DNA from: Calliopum simillimum
Taxonomy: Eukaryota; Arthropoda; Insecta; Diptera; Lauxaniidae
DNA length: 64,000 nucleotides
Direction: 5' to 3'
Assembly (NCBI GenBank): GCA_951812925.1
Contig: OX638372.1
Coordinates: 2,604,001-2,668,000, forward strand
Shown here: positions 47,805 to 59,699 of the stretch, in pieces
Position numbering within the stretch: position 1 is the first letter of the stretch
Layout: every line of letters starts with the position of its first letter
Translations under genes and position numbers: made by a program
The notes under the pieces: model-generated
Databases searched by the model: none
What the model saw: only the letters and a program-made list of their open reading frames with translations
What the model was told of the DNA's origin: nothing

Positions 47805-50800
47805 ATGCAAGGCAGTCAACTGGCTATTGGATTAATTTTGTGCTTCCTCGTAGTTTGTCATCCTAAAGGTAAATATTTGGTTTTAAAACGCAACACATTG
47901 CATAGCTTAGTAGGTATCTATGTGTGTGTGTCTGTGTGTGTGTGTATGTATGAATGTAAAGCGGTAGGCGTGGCAGTACACGTAGCTGTGTAACTTAAAT
48001 GTTTACAAATTTAGAGGCTTAGAATACAGTAGTTTTGCGTTGGAAATTCTATTGCTGTCGTATATGCCGCTGTGCCGCTGTCATAGTAGAGATTATCGTA
48101 TCATCATCAGTGTTTAATCCTTGCATTGTTGGCATGTCTGCGTAATTCTAATTCAAAAACAGATCTGCAAACTAACTGCAGCACTATATAACAAATCTTA
48201 ACAATTTATTTGCTGAAAATGTCCTTTATAAATTCCCTATTCTGGATCCAGCTTAAAGTGAATTAATTAAATTACTTGGTCACTTTCTCCCTTATTTTAA
48301 TGGTCGAGAAACATATTGATACCTACCAGTTAAGTTAGGAACGACCAAAAAAAAAAACCCACACGCAGAAAACTTTATTTTGGGAGTTTTCGCTCATTAG
48401 AATTCAGAAGAAATTAGCCAATTTAAAATTCAAATAAAAATGTTTATGACAATATACTAAATCTTATGAACACAAGTATTTAGCACCTTCTACAGTGAGA
48501 ACATCACAGAAACCAGTTACAAATTAAACTGACTGTTAAGATTTGCCTAAATTAAGTATTTAAGTTAGAGGTTTGCTACAGGTTTGTTTTTGTAAAAATA
48601 CTTCATAAAAAAACGTGAAATCGCAAATTCTTGATTGAATTTAAAAAAAAAAAAAAAATACATGTTAGCGAGATTTTGTTGTACTTTACTTAAATGTTTG
48701 TTTTAAATATTTAACGTTAGTCAGTAAAGCTCTTTATCGAACGCACAGCAATATCACAAAAAGATATACTTATGTCTTTATGGGAAGAAAGTTTAAAATG
48801 TGTTAAAAATTTATGGGGTTTTTCAATTGTACTTCAAGTACAGTTCGATTAAATGTATATCTGTTTTAAGGTTTAAATAAAAAAAAATTCAAGTTAACCT
48901 TTACTTCCATACTAAAGGACTAATCTGTAGATTTTTTAGACTATTCCCCTTATTCTGTATCTCGAAACGAGTAGGTGACTGACTCAATTATAACTAGTGC
49001 AGGCGAATTAGTTAAAAAAAAGATTTAATATCTAATTTTGTTAAACAAGCACCAATTTTGATCCAATGTGGCTCATTTTGTTCGAATTGAATTAAGAACT
49101 AGTAAGGGCGCTGGTCTGGCCAAACATTAAATACCCTACACTGCAGTATTTTGAAAATTTTGCTTGTACGGGAGGTGCCACGAGCTCTTGTCAGAATTCA
49201 CATAGCTTTTGCTCAGATCTTGCACTTACTTTTCTCAGAGTCTGAGTGAAATTTTGTTGGACTATCTCAAAAAATGTTTTCAGCTTAGCACTTTGATGCT
49301 GTCGCTTATATGGGAGATGCTACGCCCTGTTACACGATTTTGTCTAGTTTTGCTCAGTGCTTGCATTTATATTTCTTTACGTTTGAGTGGAATTCTGTAA
49401 AGCATTTTGAAACCTTTGCTTATATAGGAGGTGCCACGCCCTCTTATCCGATTTCTCCTAGTTTTTGTTCAGAGCTTTCGCTTGCTGTCCTTAGTATTTG
49501 TGGGTATTTCAGTTGCGTTGTCGTGAAAAACACTCCTAGAGTTGCGTTTTGAATATATTTTTTGTATGGTCGGTTGTTGACCGATTTCGCTCATTTTCAA
49601 TTCCTTGAGCTAATTTTGACAATGGAGGCAGTGTACCAAACTTCATCGAATTATTTTGGGCAGTTGCCACGCACAGACACCCAGCCAGCCAGACAAACGG
49701 ACATGGCTATATCGATTCGAGAGGTGACGCTGATCAAGGATATAAGTATATACTTTTCCATACTTGCGTTACAAACGGAATGGCAAAGAGAATATACTAT
49801 GGGTGTAGGGTATAAAAAACCAACATTTAAGATTTATGCATTTTTTGATAAAAAAAAAGTTGAAACAATTCAGAACAAAAATAGTTATTTTTGATAAACT
49901 GATCGATGCTGAATCTGAATCCGGCCTCACAATTGGTCCATCGCTTATGGTTGAGATATCCTAACCCAAAAGGTAATGAAACACGATTTTTGAGTTTATA
50001 TAGAGGACGGAAGAAAATACTTATATTGCTATTTCCTATTAAGGAAGTATATGAAACATTTAGTACTATTCTTCATGTTTAAAATGAGCTGTTAAATGGT
50101 TATGTGTGATTTTGCTTTAAAAAGATATGACCATTTGAAAACGGCAACATGTAGTGAAAAACTATATGAGAATCTATGTAAGATTTCTAACTTTAATGTA
50201 TCATTTAAAAATGGTCATAACTTTTGTAAAAAATCACACAAGACTATTTCATACTTAGCTTAATTTCCAGAAGAAAGATAGTATGTACTAAGCGACGCAT
50301 TTAGTGAAAAAGAGCCAAACAATTTCATGTGCCCTCTATATAACATCATAAACTGTATCTTCTTGGCTTTTAGATTGGATATATTTATCGTGATAAGCCC
50401 ATTCTGATGCTGAATTTGGATTCAATTAGTCGTATTCACGATCTTGTTGCATCGTACCAAATGCAAAAATATTTGAAAAGTTTTTTGAAAAATCAATAGA
50501 ACTTGTTTTTGTAATTTCAAATAATTTTGCATTTGCTACGACCCAACATGATTGTGAAAATGGCTATCGAGAAATACATCGAAAATGAATTGTTTCTACT
50601 TTTTTTTTTTTCAAAAATCATTTTTCCATCTTTTTCCAAAAACTGCATAAGCCTAAAGTAATGATTTTTTTCTAAGGATTACCAACAAAATGAGTCATGT
50701 CGGATCAAATCGGTGCTTGTTCAATAAAATTAGATAATTTTAACTGATTTGCCTGCACTAAACAGCCGATTGAGACTTTTAATTGAAAACTGGTTTCACG

Positions 50801-53800
50801 TTCATTCGAGCAAAAGTTTATAAATAAAAATATAAATTCACATTCTTAAAAAATGTGGTCGTTCCTAATGTAACTGCTTTTGTTAGATAAAAAAAAAAAA
50901 AAAAAAAAAAAAACTGACGATTAAATTTACCATATAGCTTTAGAGTAGGAGCAGTGATCTTGAAGCCTATATCACTTAATAGGTATCATACTTCTAGACT
51001 TTTCCATTTAACCCATTAATGCCCAACGAGAACCACAGTAGATACGATGCTGAAATCATCAGGAGCTAGCCTCCTAGACTTAAGCTATGTTTATTAAAAA
51101 ACAAATTTACTAAGTCTTGGTTAGGAACAGCTCAATGACTGGGTGCCATATGGCACCGCTGGGCATTCTTATACATTTGTTTTTTTTTATGGAACAGGAA
51201 AATTTTACTTTTTTTAGTAAAAAAATGTCCTTATATGTACTTCAAACAATTGAATTACATATTGTTTATCACTAACTAGTCAAAATAAAGCTTTAAACTT
51301 AGATTATAGCATAATTAAGCAGAAAAGTAAAAATATGTTCGACTGCACGGATTAAATCCTTAAATCCATTAAAATGAGGCTAAACTCTTGGTAGCAGATG
51401 CACTAAAGCATTCAAATGGCTCTTTAATTAAAACTTATTCCCTAAAAGTCAAAAATAAAAACCCAACATGTAGATTTTATACTATGCAAATTGTGTTGTG
51501 ATGAGAGTTAACACCCACTAACATACACAATGTATTGTTGGCTAATGCCCAGCGGTGCTGTATGGCACATAGAGAAACAATAACTTTCGTGCTAGGTATG
51601 TAATGTCCAGCGATGCCATATGGCATCAGAAAAAAATTGCTAGCCAGTACCCAGCGGTGCCGTATAGCACTTTGGATTTTCAAATCATCACAACTCGTTT
51701 ATTTTAAAACGGATTTGGTTGATTTTTACTTTAAAATACTCATTAGTCTTTTTAAAATAAAGCTGCTAACAAAAATTTTCAAAATATATCACGAAGTAAC
51801 AATAAGTGGTGATTCCTTACCTCAAGTCATACGGCATAAAAATATTTTTCACTTTTCTGCCAACAAGCAGTCAAATAATGATAACTACCACGAACACTTG
51901 ACATAAACAAACGAAAAAATAGTTTTCAATAGCCGGAAAAATATCCAAATTCATAATTATCTAGTTTTAAAAGTCTTAACTTCTTTTGATTAATTTTAAA
52001 TCATTTTTGAAGTTTGCTTAGTTTTGGGTGCCGCATGGCACCGCTGGGCACTAATGGGTTAAGCTTCGTAAACGTTTTATGACAAAAGAAAAAAAGATAT
52101 ATTTTATGTAGAATATTTTGTATTTCTTAAAGGTGTCCATTAAAATTTATACTTTTGTGAACATTCACATTATTTTAAAAGACTGTCGTTATCTTCATGA
52201 CTTCAAAACAAAAAATTTCAACTGAAAATTAAACAAAAGGAGCATTCTGTATTCCGGGATTAGTGCTTCAACTAAAAACTTTCTGGCCAAATTAATTTCT
52301 TTTTTCATATTGAAAAGTGCTCGTCAGGACACTCGTGAGTTGGTGTTTAAGATCATAGACAATTTACATTAATTTCGATAAAAGCATTGCATTAGCCTCC
52401 TTTTTATTTTTAAATAAAACAAATTTTGAATACAAAACTCTCTTTCAGTTGGCGAAGCACAATTTTTCTACCCACAACCGTACAACCAACAGCCATACAA
52501 CGCTTATCGGCAGGCGCCGCGTCAAGGATCCTTTTCCAAAGTAACGAACAACGCGTATGAACGTGAAGTCGACTACGGTAACTTAGAGCTTTCAAATGGT
52601 TACTCCAACTCACGTGCTATCACTAGGAACAATGGCGGAGTTAGCTTATCTGATACCAATGCAGTCTCCCGTGGCGCCAATATAGGCGGTTTAGATGTCG
52701 GCAGCACTCTCAAACGCACACGGACTCTCGAAAACGGTCGAGTATCTGGTGGCCTAGAGCACGATTTGAATATTGGTAATTTGGGTATTGGTTCCTCACT
52801 TTCACGCGATAATTTGCGTAATGGTTTCGGTTTGCAGCGTGACGCCAATGGTGGCGTTAAATTAGGCCTTGGACTACTTAACCTCGATTTGACGAGAAAT
52901 GCTCAGCAAAACGCACCTTTGACACAGGCACAGGTAAATGCACAAGGAAAGAATGCACGTGCCAAAGCAAACAGCAACACGCTTATTAACCAGCAGAATT
53001 ACGGTAATGTAGGCGTCAAGGAAACGCAGTCACAATCCACTGCAGTAGGTGTCGCTCGTAGAGGGCAGACGAGTGTGAATGGTATTAGCCGAGTCCGACG
53101 TGCACCTGCACCAGCATATAGACAGACATATTACAGACCAGCGGCACGACGGGCAATTGCACCACAGCGTCAAGTAAGCCGTCCGAAACGTCGAGCTCAA
53201 TTCATTCCATTTGGTTATCCACAACAAGCGAATTTCAATGGCTTTGGATTTGAGAGGCCACGCAGGCAATTCCAGAATAATCGCAGACCCAGCTATGGCG
53301 GAGGCTTCCAACAACAAGGTTTTGGTAGTCAAAACGCCAACTCTCAGGGTATCGCTAATAACAAGGGTAACCGCTTCGGGCAACAAGCCGGTACCAATAC
53401 ACATTCGAACAACGAGTACAATCAGAATGGCCACTTCCAAGATAATGGTGCCTCTAGCATCGGCTCTAATCTAGCCAATGATGGCTCTAGCGGGCAAGTA
53501 AGTTCAGCAAATGCGGCACAAATGAATTCAGAGACTGCCGATGGATCGTCGAGCGGGAACACCGCACAGAGTCAATCTCTTAATTTTGATGCTGATCAGC
53601 AGCAAGCAACTTCTTCGAATGCTGGCACCAAACATACTGAGGGCTTGGATTCCGAACGATTTGATGCGAACAGCGGATCTATGGTAACCAACAACAATCA
53701 GTTTGGTAGCGCAACTAATACGGCTAACACCAACTCTGCTGCCTATGAGAATGGAGACACTAGTGGTGCTCTTTCAGATGCCAGCGGCCAGTCCACATTC

Positions 53801-54124
53801 CAAGGCGCTGACGGCAACACAGCGGGTGCGCTGACAGGCTCTAAGGCTGAGTCAATTCGTGGTCCAAATGGATTTGTTAGTAATTCTGCATCTAGCAATG
53901 CCTCCGCAACAAGTAAAGGTGGTGGAAATGCCAACGCTTCTGCTTCAGCCTCTTCTTCTTCAGGTGCTGATGGTGGTAATGCATCGACTAATGGCTTTGC
54001 CGCTGGTGATGCTGGCAGTCGGGGTGGCGTAGGTGGAGCAAATGCCAACAGCGGATCAACAGTGGGTAATGGTGGTGCACAAGGTTTTGCCAATGGTTTT
54101 GGAGGATACCGTCAGAGAGGTTAG
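47805..54124 (+). CDS. secreted Gly/Ser/Asn-rich low-complexity protein (two exons)
   Basis: Exon 1 (47805-47868, 64 bp, phase 1) encodes a signal peptide with the hydrophobic core LAIGLILCFLVVC. The donor is AAAG|GTAAAT and the acceptor CTCTTTCAG|TT precedes exon 2 (52449-54124). The intron is 4,580 bp. The product is 579 residues. After the signal come a Tyr/Gln/Pro segment (about 24-45), a moderately ordered-looking Gly/Leu/Asp region (about 55-200), a furin-type RVRR site at 236-239 followed by an Ala/Pro/Arg/Tyr segment, then about 300 residues of Gly/Asn/Ser/Gln/Ala low complexity. It has no enzyme motif and no chitin-binding R&R motif. A cuticle-, silk- or eggshell-like extracellular structural protein is the best inference. 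I do not recognise the orthologue. The intron hosts three repeat elements. Confidence 0.88.
47869..49097 (+). other. first part of the gene 1 intron
   Basis: Contains a TG-rich microsatellite just after the donor (47920-47960). No further coding exon is seen. A segment near 48355-48440 faintly resembles the repeat at 18715 and 35580. Confidence 0.45.
49098..49816 (-). repeat. dispersed repeat R, copy 2 (inverted, intronic)
   Basis: Starts ACTAGTAAGGG and ends GGGTGTAGGGTATA, the inverse order of copy 1. It contains modules with GGGAGGTGCCACG...CTC and the GTCCGTTTGTCTGGC-type block on the complementary strand. It lies in the gene 1 intron. Frames at 49209-49400, 49310-49552 and 49562-49894 are translations of the repeat. 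Confidence 0.8.
49900..50420. mobile_element. foldback relic related to the 1.8-kb and 59.9-kb elements
   Basis: Carries GATGCTGAATCTGAATCCGG and, beyond inner inverted segments (ATGACCATTTGAAAA near 50130 and AAAAATGGTCATAA near 50210), a second inexact GATGCTGAATTTGGATTC near 50407. The CTTATGG-TTGAGATATCCTAACC segment matches the elements at 1766-2699 and 59.7 kb. Its ends are not defined. Confidence 0.5.
51012..52058. mobile_element. piggyBac-like MITE with TTAA target duplication
   Basis: TTAA flanks a 1,047-bp element (51008-51011, 52059-52062). The 14-bp termini CCCATTAATGCCCA and TGGGCACTAATGGG pair with one mismatch. Five internal copies of a TATGGCACCGCTGGGCA-type motif lie at about 51141, 51542, 51601, 51645 and 52025; the first and last face one way and the middle three the other. 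TTAA plus CCC ends fit piggyBac. No transposase is present. The minus frame 51477-51683 and plus frame 51613-51906 are not genes. It sits in the gene 1 intron. Confidence 0.82.
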
Positions 54125-54183
54125 ATAATATGTATCCATATGTAAAGTTCATTTTTTTTTAATCACAATTTCAATAATTTTCA

Positions 54184-54189
54184 AATAAA
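54184..54189 (+). terminator. poly(A) signal of gene 1
   Basis: AATAAA lies 60 bp after the gene 1 stop codon, in AT-rich sequence, followed by T- and G-containing sequence suitable for 3' processing. Confidence 0.65.
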
Positions 54190-54321
54190 AATTATAAAAG
54201 AATCACCTGGTTGTTGTATTTTATGTTATTGGCACTCCACAGCACGTTCCTTTGTATGGTATCTAAGTGTTAATGTATTTTATTAAAATGTAATTCTTAT
54301 GATTTTTGAACCATTCAACAG

Positions 54322-55016
54322 AGCATGGTCAGGAGCTTCACATACGTACAACCAGCCTAAGATGGAAGGAGGTCAAACAAAATCATCCTCATTTTCAAAG
54401 ACAACCAGAGCGACAAACCGAATTGACCGATTTACGGCGTTCGCGATATTTTAACACTACAGTCACCCAACAACCTAGTCCTAGACTTGGACAAAGTGCA
54501 TCGAATGCCACCGAACAATTTGATGTTATTGATGAGAATAACAAACAAAGTCGAACTTTCAGCTTCATTACTGATTTTATCAACAGCTTGTCAGGTTGTG
54601 TCTATCCATGCACACTGGATGCGTTTCGGCAAAACCGCTGTTGTGAGGTAATTTTACCTCCACCGCCAGTTTGTTGCCAACTACCGCAACAAATACCACT
54701 GCCACCACCACGTCCAATACCATTACCACCACCACGTCCACCGCCGGTAATAATTCCACCAAGATATCCTCCAATTAGCTGCTGTAACACTTGCAATATT
54801 TACACCTACTACGGACCACCACCATGCATTCGCTATGGTATAGGAAGCTTTGGTCCAGGGAACATCGGTATAGGGAACTTCGGGGTAGGGAATATTGGGG
54901 TTGGGAACATCGGCGTAGGGAACGTCGGTACAGGGGGTATATTGGATGGTATTGGTGGAATTTTTGGAAACACACCGCGCGTTACGATTCAAATACCACC
55001 AACTTATTTCGGTTGA
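54322..55016 (+). CDS. secreted-type Cys/Pro/Gly-rich protein or alternative last exon of gene 1
   Basis: A clear acceptor (ACCATTCAACAG) precedes 54322, and the frame runs to a stop at 55014-55016. It begins two bases into a codon, so it needs an upstream exon ending in phase 1. The signal exon of gene 1 (47805-47868) fits exactly and would give a Glu codon and a 252-residue product. The nearer ATG at 54223 does not work, since its phase-1 donor would create a stop. Residue order: a polar Arg/Gln-rich N-terminal half, a Cys-containing SGCVYPCTLDAFRQNRCC stretch, a poly-Pro/Arg region, CCNTCNIYTYYGPPPC, then about six Gly-Asn pentapeptides (15-bp repeat, 54852-54936). Extracellular and disulphide-rich is inferred. 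No orthologue is recognised. Confidence 0.72.
54852..54936 (+). repeat. 15-bp coding minisatellite
   Basis: About six units of gggaacatcggtata encode Gly-Asn-Ile/Val/Phe-Gly-Ile/Val. Silent and conservative differences between units suggest selection on the peptide as well as slippage. Confidence 0.85.
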
Positions 55017-56579
55017 ACATTAGTTATTAATTACATTAAATTAAATACTATGCTACTATAGAATAAGTTAAAGATTTAATTTTTGGAAAGATCTACGGAG
55101 TATAAGTGTTTACCAAATTAAAACAAAAACAACTTTAAAATAAACCGTGGCAAAAAAATTAATTACATAGTTTTCTGAAGAACTAGCTTCAAATCCTTCA
55201 GGGAATTCGAGTAAACGAAAACGAGTTCTATGACAAAAATTCGTAAGGAAGCATAGGTCCGGTCAACAGTTTTTTTTTTTTTTTCAAAAACCAGTTATTT
55301 GCATTTAATATATTTTAGACTTTTAATTTTATTATCAACCCTCAACTTTATTGCACTGTAGTCAAACCAACTCTAAACTGCTTAGCCATGTTCAACACCT
55401 TTTATACTAACTGAAGCTTGAAAGAAGAATCTTGTAACTGCTCTTCCTGCTTTCTTCGTTGTTCTTGTTTGTAGCTAGTTGACATAATATATTCCGATGT
55501 CCCCGCTATCTCCTTCCACGACATTCACAGGGCCTACTAAAGTTTATAAGCTACCAAACAAGCCTATGTCAGTTGTCATTATCTGTTCAAAAACAACAGA
55601 AAAAAAGGACCATGGTTCTTTTGTTAGAACTTTTGCATAGCAATAAGGGCCTTTTTTTATCTAAGCCAAAATTCCGAAAAAGTTTTAGCGGTGATCTAAT
55701 CTTTTTGCAGGTCATTACGTCTTAAAAACCTTTGTTGCGGAAAAAAGTTATATAGTGAATTTTTATCAATGTCCAAATGTTTTACTCTACGCCGCACAAT
55801 AGTTCATTTTACGAAAAGACGTTGCAAAAATCATTTTTGGAGTGGGTCTTTTATTCAAATCTGATATTGGCAGTGGATAGAAAAATGTTAGAAGCTAAAG
55901 AATTTGAAAATCTAAGCCCATTTGGGTCTATGGTTTGATTTCCATATCTTCTCAAAATTGAGTCAATTTCGAAGTAAGCGGAAAACTTGATTTTTTAGAA
56001 AAATTCTTCTTTGGAGATCGGGTAAAGGAAAATATTTTTTTCTTTCACTTAAAGGATCATTGGTCTTGCCTTATAAAACTGAGTAACAAAAAAAAATTTT
56101 TCAGCAATTTTTATTTTTTCCTAATCTTTTTTTTAAGACATTGCTTTTATCGTAGAGTTTATGAGTAGAGTTTAAAAAAAAATCACTTTTCGTAAAGCTG
56201 GGCTTACTACACAACTAATTGCTGCTTACCACTAAGCTTGCACTCCGAAAACTGTCCACCTTGTGTATTTGAGCTACTTTTATGGAGAAACCATGGATAT
56301 TAAGGCTCATTTCACGAAGTTTTAGGTACAAAAGTTCGTATTTTTAATTTTGTTTTTATCGAATACGATATGATAATTTACCCTCCCATTTGGAATTCAT
56401 AGAAAAAGGTGTGGCAGGCATAGAAATCAATATATATTCTTAAGATGTAAACGTTTTGCTTATTATTTAAGATGGAACTAACCACCTATGGCTGGAATTC
56501 CGATATTTAACACATTGTACAGGAACGAATTTTTAATTATATAATTTTTTTTAATATCATATTATTCAGTCAAAGTATT
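55017..56579. other. intergenic, no gene recognised
   Basis: An AATAAA at 55139-55144 may end the transcript of the preceding gene. The rest is AT-rich without coding signal. Confidence 0.45.
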
Positions 56580-56585
56580 TTTAAT
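56580..56585 (-). terminator. candidate poly(A) signal of gene 3
   Basis: ATTAAA on the minus strand, about 40 bp after the gene 3 stop codon. This is a common variant signal. Confidence 0.4.
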
Positions 56586-56623
56586 GTACAAAAATCAAAC
56601 ACCCCATTATAAAGCACCCTTGG

Positions 56624-57501
56624 TTATGAAAGCTGATGCCTTCCGACAACGAAATGACGACGTCCGGAAACCTTTCTACCGGTTGACGGCACAACTTGTG
56701 GAGTGTCCTTGGCCGAGTATAAATATAATGGAATCTCTTCAACAGCAGTATGTGGTGTTGCCTTAAAACCATGCTTTGCAACATCATCGGCTGCAATGCG
56801 ACGCAATGGAGAGGTAGCAGCAACCTTTGCAGGTTTCTCTTGTGAAACACCTTCCAAAAGCTGATCTTCATCGGCTTCATTTACATTCAAGGGTTCATCT
56901 TCTTTTTGCATCTGCTGCACTTGTTCCTGCAATGGTGCCGGCTGCTCTTGCGCCTCATTTAGTAGAGCTTCGATATTTTCCAAATTAGCCAACCCATTTA
57001 CTTGAAGCTGTTCGTGCAGTTCACTTGGTATGGCGATGGCCTGCACGTCCTTGTGTCCAGAGATGCCGTTTGGTGTTGGAATAAATTGCACATTGGCGGG
57101 AATCTCGGAAGTTGGATAAACGGGCACTAATTCGGCTTCATTCTCGTTGCTCGATTTAAGCAGAATTAATGAAATTGGCACAATTTTCTTAAATTTTAAC
57201 AATACCAATTTCTTGAGGACAATAGCGCCGGGTAAAACACGACCTTGCTTATGTGAGCGCGCCTCAGCAATCGCCGGATGATATGGATAGTGTTCATTGA
57301 TGAGAACATTCTGTCCATCATAACCACTGCCGTCATCATAGTTCGAACGTTGCAAGTAGTGACGTGCTAAAGTCGGAAGAAAAATGTATTTGGGTTACTT
57401 AAATTCACTTGCTTGTCAGCTATGTTGCAGGATTTACCCTCAACGGCATACGCCAAAGCCAAAAAGACGGCCGCAATGGTCAAAAAACTTTTCGCACCCA
57501 T
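56624..57501 (-). CDS. secreted protein with Glu/Gln-rich half (two exons)
   Basis: Exon 1 (57501-57438, 64 bp, phase 1) encodes a signal peptide with core SFLTIAAVFLALAYA. Intron 57437-57367 (71 bp) runs GTAAAT to GACTTTAG. Exon 2 (57366-56624) ends in TAA. The product is 268 residues. After the signal comes a Tyr/Asp/Gly-rich stretch, a hydrophobic and Lys-containing segment at about 66-92, a Pro/Val/Ile-rich part, a Glu/Gln/Leu-rich region at about 137-200 that could form helices, and a basic C-terminus (GRRHFVVGRH). It has no Cys in the mature part and no enzyme motif. The exon layout equals that of gene 1, transcribed in the opposite direction. A secreted structural or cuticle-associated role is a guess. 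Confidence 0.88.
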
Positions 57502-57590
57502 AATCTGCAGAGTTCAATTCTATATTGATATCGTAACCTCGTGTTTTAACGCGCGTGTTTTAAATGTTCTACATCACCAATTTGCAGAGA

Positions 57591-57599
57591 CTTTTTATA
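57591..57599 (-). promoter_or_regulatory. TATA box of gene 3
   Basis: TATAAAAAG on the minus strand lies about 95 bp upstream of the ATG. This predicts transcription start near 57568 and a leader of about 65-70 nt. It is the cleanest core promoter in the window. Confidence 0.65.
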
Positions 57600-57939
57600 T
57601 CGTTAACTGTGTGAAAAACTTAAATAAAATACATTCAAAATGGCTAAGCAAAAGAATAGAACTATGTGTCCAGAAATGAACCGCTAGAAATGAAAATCCC
57701 AAATCCAGCCAACGAATTGAATCCCATTTAGACTATGCAAATGTCAGCTACTGATTTATGTATTTTAATCAGTGACACCAAAGTCACCGACTTCAAAAAG
57801 AACAAAACAGATATCAATTTAATCCATATTTGGAGCAGATGCGAAATTTGAAAAAAAAAGCTACACGCACAGTGGAGCAGAAAGAATTTATAATTGCCAC
57901 TAAATAAATAAAGTTGCACACTGGAATCGTTGAGCCTTG
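57600..57939. other. no gene recognised
   Basis: Presumed upstream region of gene 3. The frames 57413-57679 (plus) and 57728-57991 (minus) overlap gene 3 or repeat sequence and are not supported. Confidence 0.45.
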
Positions 57940-58110
57940 AGAACAATATGAGCGAATTTGGGATAGAGGGCATGGCTCCTGCCATACGCACAAAAATTTA
58001 CTGATAATAGTTTGCGCAAGCTTTTTACAAAAACTAGGTGAATTCGAACAATACAACTCGACAACTCCCATTCAAAAGAAATCTTCCAAAACGCAATGCT
58101 GCAGCCAGAC
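57940..58110 (+). repeat. dispersed repeat R, copy 4 (fragment)
   Basis: Contains GAATTTGGGATAGAGGGCATGGCTCCTGCC-like and ACAAAAACTAGGTGAATTCG-like segments, matching the modules of copies 1-3 with more divergence. Confidence 0.55.
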
Positions 58111-59690
58111 CTTAAAACTTATTGCTTTTTAAAAAGTTGTTTTTTTCGTTTAAGGGTTAATATATGCTTTTAAAACATTTCAACTCGAAGTTTTAGAAAT
58201 AAATAGAAACGCTCAAATAAGAAAATAGTTGAAAAAAAAAACAAGTTAAAACACATAAAAGAATAGATATTTTTAATATGAAAGCCACAGAAAACTAATT
58301 ATTTTTTATCTCTTTTTTATAAAACACTTCCATGCAAGTTTTTGATGAATTTTTAAAATAAATCGATGACAACATCATTAAATATCAAAATTTGAATGAA
58401 ATTTTGACGAAATGCGTTATTCTGATTTTGTACAACCATTATGTCCCGGATTGTTAGTTCTTATTATATTTCAATATAAACTCATGCCGTCTTTATACAC
58501 TATCTGTCCCACTGTGAGGCATTAAGTTCTTTCCAGGTTAATGAGCTGCTATCGTAACAATAGACAAATAAGCTAGTGCTACCATCAAGTGGAAAGAGAA
58601 AAAAGCAGAACTTTGCATAAGAGTCTTAGAATAGTTATCAATACAGATTTTCCTAACTTTGGGCCTTCTAGCGGACAAACTTTAAGCTTTAAAAAGATTT
58701 ATTGGAGTCTTTTTTGTGTGTCTGTTGTGTCTTGTTATAGCCAAAAGATTATTTCAAAGTTTTTGATATGAGCCAAAAATTTCTTAAGTGAGCCATCTAA
58801 GAATTTAAATGTAAAAACGTATAAAAGGTTTTCAAGAAAAATTATAAACTAGTAAATATATGTGAAGATATTCGAATAGATTTTTTTTTCCAAAATATGA
58901 CAGTATTTTGTTTTTGTGTTTGTACCAAAATTTTTCATTTAATATTGAAAATTCTTTTTTTAAATAAATACAATTTTAAGTAACTTCTCCGCCTCTGAAG
59001 AAGTCATAAAAATATGTTAACACTCTGCATATGTGTAGAAACTATGTCCCAAAAAAAAATTTTAGTAAGCGATATTGGTTCAAAAACCAAGCATCTTACG
59101 AAAAAAAGTATGTATGGCATATATCCCAATTTTTTCCAAAAAGTGGACAAAAAGACCCATAAAGACAGGATATAATAGGTTAATGTTTTTAAGAAAAATT
59201 TTCTTCATGTGATTTTTTTTTTTTCATTATGGCCTAGGAACAACAAAGTTTTGTCGAAAATGAACTTTAAGAGTTTAATAGCAGGGTGAAATTTCGAAAA
59301 AAAGTTTCTTGTGGGTTATTTAACTAAGAAAACAATAAATCGTAAATAAATAAACGTATATAAGGGAAAAGCGCTAAGTGAGTTTTTTTTCTAGTTTTGA
59401 GTTATTTGGTATTTCTGGTCCAAAATATTATAGTCTTTATTTTCATTAGACCGATTTAGCCATATCTCTATTGAAAAGTGGTTATTTTCATCATAAAAGT
59501 ACCTTAACTCAAAACAAAAAATTTGTCATATTGCACGACCCATTCTGAGCATTTTTGAGAACATAATAAAATAAAAACTGAATAATATCTTGACTATATT
59601 GAGTTTTAATTTTATTACTTATTATTTATATAAAATATGGGGTCTTGAATTTGGCAATTCTGAAATCGTTCACTAACCATTTCTTAAAGA
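58111..59690. other. no gene recognised
   Basis: AT-rich. A piece near 59080-59115 (AAAAACCAAGCATCTTACGAAA) weakly resembles the subterminal block of the A/B elements. Confidence 0.35.
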
Positions 59691-59699
59691 GAGGTGGAA

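Noticed and set aside
53030..53440. 136-codon minus-strand frame
   Set aside because: Antisense shadow of gene 1 exon 2. The same holds for 53743-54093 (minus) and 53211-53474 (plus).
54223..54258. Candidate own signal exon for gene 2 (MLLALHSTF...)
   Set aside because: The phase-0 donor does not match the downstream acceptor, and the phase-1 donor creates a TAG codon at the junction.
54723..54992. Several minus- and plus-strand frames over the gene 2 exon
   Set aside because: Shadows created by Pro-rich and Gly-Asn repeats in the real frame 54322-55016.
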